Assembly (NCBI RefSeq): GCF_000733475.1
Contig: NZ_JPFK01000009.1
Coordinates: 166,479-230,478 of the forward strand
DNA: 64,000 bases
Reading direction: 5' to 3'
From: Mangrovimonas yunxiaonensis
GTDB taxonomy: Bacteria > Bacteroidota > Bacteroidia > Flavobacteriales > Flavobacteriaceae
The notes beneath the pieces are model-generated. The model searched no databases, had not been told where the DNA came from, and saw only the letters and a list, made by a program, of their open reading frames with translations. Positions 45,508-55,600 of this stretch are shown in pieces. Position numbers and translations under genes: made by a program. Numbering within the stretch: the first letter of the stretch is position 1; the number at the start of each line of letters is the position of its first letter.

Positions 45508-46968
45508 ATGCCTAAAACTACACTAACCAAACACTGTTTATTAGGGGTTTGTTTAATTGTTTTTCTTTGTTTTGAAAACACAAATGCCCAAGTCGTTATT
45601 GGTACACCAAGCTTAGGGTTTAGCCAAGCCTGCGCAAATGCTAATTTTAACACCTTTAACACCACCTTTATCTTTACCCCAGAGTCTGCCTTAGAAAGCA
45701 GCAACCAATTCATCATAGAATTGTCTGATGCTAATGGCGATTTTGTAAACCCAACAACAGTTTATACCTCAAATCCTGGCGAAATAACCACCTCGCCAGC
45801 AACCTTAAGCTTTTCTATTCCAACAACTACGGCTGGAGAAGGCTATAAAATAAGAGTAAAAAGCACAGCCCCAATGGCCACCAGCGCACGCTCGGCAGCC
45901 TTTGCCGCTTATTACAAGCCGCAAGATGCGCCCTTTACCATAAACAATCTAGTTTCTACCGGGGCGTTCTGTAGCGGAGGCAGTTATATGCTAACCATCG
46001 ATAACCCCGGAACAGGCTCTAACGACTCTCCTTTAAACTACCCATCACTAAGTTTTAATTGGTACAGAGAAATTAGTGCAACAACATCGGTTTTTGTAGC
46101 TGAAGGACAAACTTTAGAAGTTACCCAAGAGGGCACCTATTTTGTTGAGACCAATTACGGTACCTGTACCTCTAACTCCTACTCTAACAGAGTGACCATT
46201 AGCGAAATCCTTTCGGGAAACGCTACAGCATCTATTGTGTCTAGTTTAGGCAACCCGTTTTGTCCAGACCAAAGTGCCACCATGCTTAGTACCATTAACG
46301 GTAATAACTACCAATGGTATAAAGATGGTGCCCCCATTATAAACGCAACCTCACAAAATTACCAAACTACAGAATCTGGAGTATATGCTGTTCAAGTCGA
46401 TCTAGGAAGCTGCCAAGCTTCAGGATCCATAACTCTTGTTAGCGAACTTTTTACGGCAGCCATAGACATTCCCGAAGAAAACACCATAGAAAGTGGCGAA
46501 ACACTAACAGCTACGGTTGCCACAACAGCCAACGCACCAGAATTCCAATGGTTCCTTAATAACGCCCCAATTTCAGGTGCAACACAAGACACCTATAGCA
46601 TTACCGAATTTGGCGATTACAGTGTAACCATTACAGAAACCAATGGCTGTAGCGGCTCTAGAACCTTTTATTTTTCGGTAACGGAAGCCCTAAACATGTT
46701 TCCAGATGTAGCTAAAATTCCAAACATTGTAAGTCCTAATGGCGATGGCATTAATGACACGTGGGTAATTCCAGCAAAATATACCAGCGGGTCTAATACC
46801 GAAGTGACCATTTTAAGCACTCGCGGTGAAACCGTCTTAAAAACCAACGATTACCTAAACAATTGGCCAAATAATCAATTGTCGCTAAATAGTATTAACC
46901 AAGTATACTATTATATTATTAAAAGTAACCAAGAAACCAAAAAAGGCACCATAACCTTAATTAAATAG
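45508..46968 (+). CDS. sprC: Type B T9SS cargo, SprC-like
   Basis: A 486-aa secreted protein. It has a signal peptide (LLGVCLIVFLCFENTNAQ), an N-terminal fibronectin-like region (CANANFNTFNTTFIF, about residues 45-60), two Ig-like segments with paired Cys (YQWYKDGAPIINATSQNYQT; FQWFLNNAPISGATQDTY), and a type B gliding-motility-associated C-terminal domain from about residue 403 (IPNIVSPNGDGINDTWVIP). The position just before the SprD-like and SprB-like genes matches sprC of Flavobacterium johnsoniae; the symbol is assigned by order and domain type, not by measured similarity. It is separated from the next gene by 1 nt. Confidence 0.7.
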   Translation: MPKTTLTKHCLLGVCLIVFLCFENTNAQVVIGTPSLGFSQACANANFNTFNTTFIFTPESALESSNQFIIELSDANGDFVNPTTVYTSNPGEITTSPATLSFSIPTTTAGEGYKIRVKSTAPMATSARSAAFAAYYKPQDAPFTINNLVSTGAFCSGGSYMLTIDNPGTGSNDSPLNYPSLSFNWYREISATTSVFVAEGQTLEVTQEGTYFVETNYGTCTSNSYSNRVTISEILSGNATASIVSSLGNPFCPDQSATMLSTINGNNYQWYKDGAPIINATSQNYQTTESGVYAVQVDLGSCQASGSITLVSELFTAAIDIPEENTIESGETLTATVATTANAPEFQWFLNNAPISGATQDTYSITEFGDYSVTITETNGCSGSRTFYFSVTEALNMFPDVAKIPNIVSPNGDGINDTWVIPAKYTSGSNTEVTILSTRGETVLKTNDYLNNWPNNQLSLNSINQVYYYIIKSNQETKKGTITLIK

Positions 46969-46969
46969 C

Positions 46970-49582
46970 ATGAAAACACCTCTTTTTGCTATAGTATTCT
47001 TTTTCTGCTTCGTGCAGTTTGCCTACTCTCAGGAAGATGGTGTGGTGGCGCTTGCTTTGCCTTTAAGAAACTCTTTAACCTACAACCAGTATGTTAACAC
47101 CCCTACCTTTAGTTTTGTAAGACAGCAAAACAGCTATGTTAGTGTTACCAATAAAAGGGAATGGATGCAGTTTGATGATGCTCCAGTTTCTTACATGGCC
47201 AGTTATTCGGGTAGGTTTAGAGAAAATATCGGTATTGGTATTGGCGCTTTTCAACAAAATTATGGTGTATTAACCACTTTTGGCGGAATATTAAACTTTG
47301 CCTACAACGCCAGATTACAAAGAGACAACAACTTAACGTTTGGTGTTAATATCGGCGCCTACAAAAGCGGTATAAACGACGGGAATGTAGTAACCAACTA
47401 CCCCGACCCCTCTTTAGAAAACATCCCGTCAAACTTTATCTTAACGGTTAGTCCTGGCATAAACTACGGCACCGCATTTTTAGACTTCGGGGTTTCTGTA
47501 AATAACCTGGTTGCCTACAATTTCACTTCTTCAGAACTTCTTGAAGACAATCCAGAACAAAGCATCCAAGCTCATGTTATGTATACTGGCTATATGGATA
47601 GCCGAGGATTTTTCGACGAAAGCAGATTTACCGGATTGTTAAAATCAGATTTCAAACAAGAACAAACCGTGCTTTCTGCCGCTATTATGCTTACCGTTCC
47701 CAAAGGTATTTGGGCACAAGCAGGTTACAACTCGTTATATGGCGCCTTTGGTGGCCTAGGTTTAAACATCACCGAGCAAATTTCAATCGAATACAATTAC
47801 GAAAAAGCCATTGGCGATTTAGCAACCTTAGGTTCTGCTCACGAAATCACCTTAGCCTATAAGTTAAAAAATAACAACAGATACGACTACAGCCGTGAAG
47901 ATAAAGTTAGCGCTCTATTCGTACCAAAACCTAAGAGCAAACAAGCTCTAAAATTAGATAGAACACAAGCGGAAGCTAACCGAAAAGCAGCTGCCGAAGC
48001 CAAAGTTAAGGCTAAAGCTGAAGCTGAAGAACAAGCGCGTTTAGCGGCGGAAGCGAAAGCCAAAGCTGAAGCTGAAGAACAAGCCCGTTTGGCTGCAGAA
48101 GCGAAAGCCAAAGCCGAAGCCGAAGAACAAGCCCGTTTAGCGGCAGAAGCAAAAGCCAAAGCAGAAGCCGAAGAACAAGCACGTTTAGCTGCGGAAGCTA
48201 AAGCCAAAGCAGCAGCTGAAGAACAAGCACGTTTAGCGGCGGAAGCCAAAGCCAAAGCTGAAGCCGAAGAACAAGCCCGTTTAGCTGCGGAAGCTAAAGC
48301 CAAAGCAGAAGCTGAAGAACAAGCACGTTTGGCTGCAGAAGCCAAAGCCAAAGCTGAAGCCGAAGAACAAGCACGTTTAGCTGCAGAAGCCAAAGCCAAA
48401 GCCGAAGCTGAAGAACAAGCACGTTTAGCTGCAGAAGCCAAAGCCAAAGCAGAAGCTGAGGAACAAGCACGTTTAGCAGCAGAAGCCAAAGCCAAAGCTG
48501 AAGCTGAAGAACAAGCACGTTTGGCTGCGGAAGCGAAAGCCAAAGCAGAAGCTGAAGAACAAGCACGTTTGGCTGCAGAAGCAAAAGCCAAAGCAGCAGC
48601 TGAAGAACAAGCACGTTTAGCTGCAGAAGCCAAAGCCAAAGCAGCAGCTGAAGAACAAGCACGTTTGGCTGCTGAAGCTGAAGAACAAGCTAAAAACACG
48701 GTTCCAGTTGCAACAGACGATTTAGCGAAATCCATGAGTGTTCTAGCCAAATCTGCAGAAGCCTCTAGAAAAGCTCAGTCCGATTTATTAAGCAAACTTC
48801 AGGATGCTGTCGATGTTAAGGATCAGGATCTTAAAGACCTTAAAAGAGAGAACGATTTAAGCGAGCAAGGCATTTACCTAGAACCAAAACCGTTTAAAAG
48901 CACAACTGCTGAAAACAGAAAAATAGAAGCCATAAAAGCCGACCTAGAAAACACTATACAATCTAGAAGTCAAGCTATAAAAGAGTTAAAAAGGCTACAA
49001 GACGAGCGTCAGGAAATAGATACTATTAGAATGGATGAGGTGTCTTTGTTCTATCAAAAAGCGCTTAAAAAGTTAAACGCAGAGCAAAGTCAGGCCATTC
49101 AAGCCAAAACAGCTTTAGAGGCGAGATTAGAAACCATTAACATCGCAACAGAATACGAAAGAAAACGTCGCATTAAACGTGCCCTTTATAAAAACGAAGA
49201 GGACCGTTTTGCCCAAGATAGAGCGAGCTTACAAGTTATTAAACAAAATGCTCCGTCAACCCCTCAAACCCTAACGGTTGAAGATTTCGACTTTGGCGAG
49301 AGACGTGACAACAGCATTCAAATTTTAAAGAATGTTACAAAAGCAGAGAAAGGCTATTACCTTGTTCTAGCGGTACACAGCAATGTTGCCAAGAGAGACG
49401 ACTTTTTAACAAAGGCCGTGGCTTCCGGACAAAAAAATATCGATTTCTTCTTTGATGTAAATACAAACAAATATTACATCTATTACAAGAAGTTTGACGA
49501 CATACAAAGCGCAAGCAGAGCCTTAAACGAACAAAGGTCTGAGCCTTATAACAATAAAGTATCCTTAGTAAAAATTGAATAA
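46970..49582 (+). CDS. sprD: PorP/SprF barrel fused to a long charged helix and SPOR-like end (SprD-like)
   Basis: An 870-aa outer-membrane protein. Residues 1-21 are the signal peptide (FFFCFVQFAYSQ). Residues about 22-315 match the PorP/SprF family (LRNSLTYNQYVNTPTFSFVRQQ ... GAFGGLGLNITEQISIEYNYEKAIGDL, split in two). Residues 350-573 are fourteen 16-residue Ala/Glu/Lys/Arg repeats (AEAEEQARLAAEAKAK), expected to form a long single helix or coiled coil. A second helical part (about 575-770) leads to a SPOR-like C-terminal domain (KGYYLVLAVHSNVAKRDD, YYIYYKKFDDIQSASRALNE, about 795-870) that may bind peptidoglycan. By position it corresponds to sprD. Together these parts could tether an outer-membrane barrel to the cell wall. 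Confidence 0.75.
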   Translation: MKTPLFAIVFFFCFVQFAYSQEDGVVALALPLRNSLTYNQYVNTPTFSFVRQQNSYVSVTNKREWMQFDDAPVSYMASYSGRFRENIGIGIGAFQQNYGVLTTFGGILNFAYNARLQRDNNLTFGVNIGAYKSGINDGNVVTNYPDPSLENIPSNFILTVSPGINYGTAFLDFGVSVNNLVAYNFTSSELLEDNPEQSIQAHVMYTGYMDSRGFFDESRFTGLLKSDFKQEQTVLSAAIMLTVPKGIWAQAGYNSLYGAFGGLGLNITEQISIEYNYEKAIGDLATLGSAHEITLAYKLKNNNRYDYSREDKVSALFVPKPKSKQALKLDRTQAEANRKAAAEAKVKAKAEAEEQARLAAEAKAKAEAEEQARLAAEAKAKAEAEEQARLAAEAKAKAEAEEQARLAAEAKAKAAAEEQARLAAEAKAKAEAEEQARLAAEAKAKAEAEEQARLAAEAKAKAEAEEQARLAAEAKAKAEAEEQARLAAEAKAKAEAEEQARLAAEAKAKAEAEEQARLAAEAKAKAEAEEQARLAAEAKAKAAAEEQARLAAEAKAKAAAEEQARLAAEAEEQAKNTVPVATDDLAKSMSVLAKSAEASRKAQSDLLSKLQDAVDVKDQDLKDLKRENDLSEQGIYLEPKPFKSTTAENRKIEAIKADLENTIQSRSQAIKELKRLQDERQEIDTIRMDEVSLFYQKALKKLNAEQSQAIQAKTALEARLETINIATEYERKRRIKRALYKNEEDRFAQDRASLQVIKQNAPSTPQTLTVEDFDFGERRDNSIQILKNVTKAEKGYYLVLAVHSNVAKRDDFLTKAVASGQKNIDFFFDVNTNKYYIYYKKFDDIQSASRALNEQRSEPYNNKVSLVKIE
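48017..48688 (+). repeat. Fourteen tandem 48-bp coding repeats
   Basis: Thirteen full copies of 48 bp and a truncated fourteenth encode the 16-residue unit AEAEEQARLAAEAKAK; copies 5, 13 and 14 carry AAAEEQ instead. Synonymous codons vary freely (GCG, GCA, GCT, GCC for Ala) while the protein hardly changes, so the amino-acid pattern is under selection. The 287-codon open frame on the opposite strand is an artefact of this composition. Confidence 0.95.
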
Positions 49583-49668
49583 TAAATAATATAAAATTAC
49601 ATAGATAACGTCAACCCACCTTTTTTGCCAGCCCCAAACTCAAAAAAGGACCAGTAAATCTAAACATC

Positions 49669-52600
49669 ATGAAAAAGCCTACTTATTTCAAAACAACACT
49701 TTTTGTATTATTTCTAGTAATCCATTGTTTAAGTGGTTTTGCTCAAACATACTTACCTTTTTCAGTAAGAGAAAATATTGAAGTAAAAGGAAGTATGCTG
49801 GTTATAGGAAACAACATTTTGGGGGTGGATAATTTACCCGGAAATGACAACTCCATAGACAACCAGGATGTTTTTATGCAGTACATCGATATTGATGGCG
49901 ATGCCTCAACATTTAGCTCCAGTAGTGCCGATTTGGTGTTGTCACCACACGAAGACGGGAGCGAAACAGCCTGCTATCGGGTGGCTTACGCAGCGTTATA
50001 TTGGGGGGCAATTTTACAAAATGGCAGTAGGGCCAACATAAACCAAGTAAAATTTAAAACCCCAGAAAGTAGTACTTATACCGATTTAACAGGACAAATT
50101 GTATACGATGCCATTGTAAACCCAATTCCCGCCGAACCCAGCGAACCCAACAACACACCCTATGCATGTTATGCCGAAGTGACCCACCTGTTAAGCGATT
50201 TAACCGATATTGAAGGCACCTATACCGTGGCCAACATCACGTCTAGCGAAGGCACGAATTTTTCAACAGGTTTGGCCGCAGGCTGGACCCTGTTTGTGAT
50301 TTATGAAGATCCCGAATTGCACACCAAATCCTTTACCACATTTGATGGGTTTAGCCATATCTATGACGACCATTACGAAGAAATTCCCGTAACCGGATTC
50401 ACCACCCCACCAGCAGGACACATCGATTTACAATTTGCCTATGCAACCCTCGATGGTGATAAAAACAACCGAGCCACAAAATTGGAAATAAACGGTAAAG
50501 AGGTGACAACCCCTTTAAGACCTGCAAATAAGTTTTTTGGTGCTGTAATTGAAAACACCAACGGTGTTACCCACCCAAGAAACCCCTTTGGCACAAATAC
50601 CCTAGGTTACGATACAGGCTTTTTAGAAATTTTAAACTCCGAACCAGAATACATAGGAAACAATGACACCTCGGCCTCATTTGTATTGCAGGTTGCCCGT
50701 GGTCAAGCCGATCCTATTTTCTCTTTTTTCAGCGCCTTTGCCGTAGATGTTATTGGTCCGGAAGTTACCCTTACCAAACTAGTAACCGACGATAATGGCA
50801 ACGAGATAAACGGAGACGATGTGTATCTAGGCCAAAATTTGTTCTATGAAATATATTATCAAAATACAGGAAATGACGACATCACCAACTTTACCATTAC
50901 CGATGTCCTTCCTGACAACATCGTTTTCGATCCCGCTACCGACATTGACCTAAGCAATGCCGGAGGCGCCACACTCCAATCCTACGATCCCGTAACACAA
51001 ACACTGGTGTTTTCTATTCCAGATGGATCGGTAGAAGTTGGAGACCCCGAATTTGTTATCCGATTGGCCGTTCAAGTGGTTCCTAATTGCTACGATTTGA
51101 GCCAAGCCTGCTCTAACGAAATTATAAACCAAGCCTTTGGTTCTTATACAGGAGTTAATAGCGGTATTGTTGTTGATGAACAAGCGAGTTACAATTCCGA
51201 TGAGTGTTTCATTACCCCACAGCCTACCAACTTTTTGGTAGACATTTCCGATTGTAACTTCGAACGTGAAGAGGTTTTATGCGGCGACAGTGTTATTTTA
51301 ACCGCAGCCGATGGTTACGATGCTTACTCTTGGTCGACAAGCCCTACCGGAACTCCGGTTATAGGCACAGGACAAACTTTTACAGCCACAGAAGTTGGTA
51401 CGTACTACGTAACCAATACAGCACCGGCCACCTGTTTATCCATCCAAGAGGTTATTCATGTGGTTTTATATGGAACCACACAAACCAACCCCGTTATTCC
51501 GTATGCCGATGAAGTCGTTATATGCCCTAACGATGGCAAGCCACTACCCAATATATTTTTATGCGGTGCAAATGATACCCGCGATATCCTAACAGGTATT
51601 AGCGATGCCGTTTCCATTATATGGGAACAATTAGACGAGAGCAGCTGTCCAGCCGTTACCGATCCAGATTGTGCTAATGAAAATGATGCCTGTACCTGGA
51701 ACCAAGTAGGTAGTGGTCCAGACTACACTGCCAATACCGCAGGGCAGTTTAGGCTAATTATAAATTACCCGGGAGGATGCTACAGTATTTTTTACTTTAA
51801 TGTGTACCAAAACCTACTAGACCCAGATGCTGTTGCCCAAGATATTCTTTGCGACACACCCGGACAAATTACGGTTCTTAACGTGCCTAGTGGTTACGAG
51901 TACAGCTTAGATGGTGTAAACTACCAAACCAGCAACATTTTTACTGTTACAACACCAGGTTATTACATCGTTTACATCAGACAGATAGGGGTTGATACCA
52001 ATCCTTGTATTTTTGAAACCCCAAGTGTATACGTGAGAGCACGTGATTTTTCTGTAACCACCAACATTACCCAACCAGAATGTTATGGCGACATGGGAAG
52101 TGTTCATATGGCAGTAAACGATGCCTTACCACAATATTATTTTAGCGTTCACCAAAATGGCACCCTAATAGATAGTGTTGGGCCAACTACGGCGAGCGAT
52201 TATACTTTTAACAGCTTAAATGCTGGAACATATACCATAACCGCTAGTACCGATGATGGGTGTTTGTATACCGAAGACATTACCATTACCGAGCCTCCTT
52301 TGCTTACGGTAACAGCAGCACTTACACAACCACTTACATGTACCGATGGCGAAATAACAATTTACCCAGAGGGCGGTACCCCTCCTTATGTTTACGATAT
52401 AAACGGAACAGATTTCCAAACGTCTCCAGTAATAATTGTTGAAACGGCAGGAACCTATGTCATTACGGTTCAAGATGCTAACAACTGTACTGCAGAAACC
52501 ACCATTATTGTAGAGGCCGTTCCAGAACCAGACTTTACGGTAACCCAAACCAACATTGCTTGTGCCGATAACGAAAATGGCACCATTACAATTAATGTAA

Positions 52601-55600
52601 CCAATGCCAACGGAAACACTTTGCTGTATAGCATTGATGGCGGAGTAACATTTACCAACTCTCCAGTTTTTACAAATTTACCAGAAGGGACTTATACTGT
52701 AGTCGTGCAATACAGCCTTGGTACATCGGTGTGTGAAACAGATCCGCAAACGGTTACAATTACTGCTGCACCACCATTAGATGGTACGGCTCAGCTTACT
52801 GCCCCATATACGTGCACAAGCTCAGGAACAATTACCGTTACCGGCGTTACTGGTGGTACACCGCCTTATAGCTATAGCTTGGATGGCATTAACTTTCAAA
52901 CCGGTAATACCTTTACAGGACTATCGGCTGGAACATACACTGTTACCATACAAGATGCTAGTGGTTGTGCTTTCATAGCAAATACCATTGTAATAGATGC
53001 TTTAAACCCACCTACAGATATAACACTTAGCCATACACCGCTGTCGTGCCCAACAAACGTATCGACAGTTACCATTACGGGAGTAACAGGTGGCACAGGT
53101 GTTATTGAATACCAGATAATTGCGCCGGCTTCAGCGGCAACACCGTATCAAAGTTCGAACGTCTTTACTGGATTGGCTCCTGGCACATATACCTTCCAGG
53201 TTCGCGATGAAAACGATTGTACTTATGCAGAAACTTATACCATAGATCCATTACCAGAACTTAACCTAAACACCGTTCTAAACTCAGATCTAGATTGTTC
53301 ACCAAGCTCTCAAGCAGAAATTTCGGGAACCATCTCTGGTGGGACTCCTCCTTATAGCTACGGTGTTTCAATTAATGGTGGAACCTACACCAATTTAGGT
53401 ACTACCGGAGGCACATTTACCTACACCACAACAACCGCAGGAACATACCAATTCCAAGTTGTAGATGCCAACAACTGTAGCATAGCCTCTATTGTTCATA
53501 CGGTAGAGCCCGTTACACCACCAGCGCTAAGTTTGGTTGCACAAACCGAGCCTATTTTATGTCATGGCGATGCCAATGCAGCCATCGACATTACCATCGA
53601 CTCTAGTGTTGGAACACCTCCATTCACAATTAACGTTTATAATGATACTACAGGCACAGACTATGGCTCACAAACGTCTGGTCTAACAGCTGGATCTTAC
53701 ACCATAACCATTACAGATGCCAAGTCTTGTACGGCAACCGATACCATAGTTATCGCCGAACCCGATGCCATTAATGTTAACTACCATACCGTAGACATTA
53801 CCTGTACGCCAAGCGGGGTTTCGCAAGGGTCTATCATCATTGATAGCGTTACCGGTGGTACAGCGCCATACAACTATTATGTAACCGGTACTAACGGCTA
53901 CTCCAATTCTGAATTCAATGCTTCGGGGTCGACCTCTGTGAGTTTTGATGTTGTAGATTTTGGCCTTTACGAAATTAATGTAATCGATGCCAATGGGTGT
54001 TCGGTTTTAGTACAAGATGTGCTTGTGGCCTCGCCTCCTACCGACTTGGATATTTCCATCACAACTACGGTAGATTGTGCTACTGGCGGCGAAGCCGTAG
54101 TAAGCATTGGCTCGTCTTTATCTAGCTCTGGCCCGTTCTATTTTAGCATTTACCAAGGCCCTGTATCGGTATACCCAAATCCTCCAGGTTCTTGGATTCC
54201 AGAGGATGCTCCTGGTAGCGAATCGGCCACATTTACTGGATTAACACCGGGTGTTAGCTATACCTTTATCGTATACGATGCCTCGACAAACTGTAGTTAT
54301 TTCGAGCCTGCTACGGCTCCTATTCCTACCAATTCAACGTTAACGGCCACAGCGGTAACCGAAAATAACATCAGCTGTACGGGAAGTGCCGATGGTAACG
54401 TCTCGTTCAACATAAACAGCATTTATGCAACCTCTGTTGATGTGCAATATGAAATCTTCGAATCGTTAAGCCAAGCCTCTACCGGCATTACTGGTAACGG
54501 AACCGTTCCTGCCAATAGCACCCTTGCGGTTAACAACCTAGGCCCATTGCCTTTTGGTAACTACTATGTTTTAATTGAAGAAATAAACGGTCCAAATGCT
54601 GGATGTAGTATTGTAACTGTACCGTTTAACATTACAGAATCTATGATTCCTTTAACGTTAACTGTAGCTGTTGATCAAAATGCCAACTGTAATCCTAATT
54701 CAGGAATTATAAGTGCAATTGGTCATGATGGTACAGCACCCTACCAATATCAAATAACAACGACGGCTGCTGCTCCTTCTGAAACAGATCCTGCTTGGGC
54801 ATCAAACAGTGTGTTTAATGTAGATGGCGGCACTTACTACGTACATGTTATGGATGCCTACGGGTGTATTGTAAGCAGCCCCGTGACCATGCCTACAGAT
54901 CCTAGCCCTGTAATCGATGCAGCTGTAACCAACCAATGTACGGTTAACGAAGGGGAATTCGAAATTGAGGTGACTATGCCAACAGCTGGTGTACCACCGT
55001 ATAGTTTTAGTGTAAATGGTGGCGCTTTCCAAACACAAACAGCGCCTTTTACTCTAACCAACTTATCATCTGGCACCCATACCATTGAAGTTACCGATGC
55101 CAATGGTTGTGGTAATTTAGTGTCTGTTACTATTGAAGCACCTCTAGGGCTTACACCCGATTTAACTACAGCACCTTCCTGTAACAACGATGATGGTGTT
55201 ATTACAGTGACGGGTATTGGTGGCTCTGGTAATTATAGTTATACCATTAGTCCTAACCCAGCCTCTGTTAGCATTACCGGAAATACCATTACAGGAGTGC
55301 CTTCAGGAATTTATACAATAACCATTACAGATACGGTAACACTATGTACAGCAGAAGCTACCATTTCGTTACCTGAGGCCATACTACCTACCCTAACAAC
55401 AACACCAACAGCAGTAAGTTGTTTTGGAGATAACTCAGGTACTTTCGAGCTTTTTGTTAATGGGTATTCGGGAGCCTACACCTACGAAGTGTTTAACGAT
55501 ACTGGTGTTTCTGTTATGGGCCCTGTAGCGGCAAATACAACAACAAACCCAGAAATAGTAACAGGATTGGCCGCTGGAAGCTACACGGTTACCATAACCG

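Noticed and set aside
47887..48750. 287-codon Ala/Ser-rich open frame on the minus strand
   Set aside because: It is the reverse complement of the 48-bp repeats (codons such as GCT/GCC read as Ser/Ala); no signal peptide, promoter or plausible fold.
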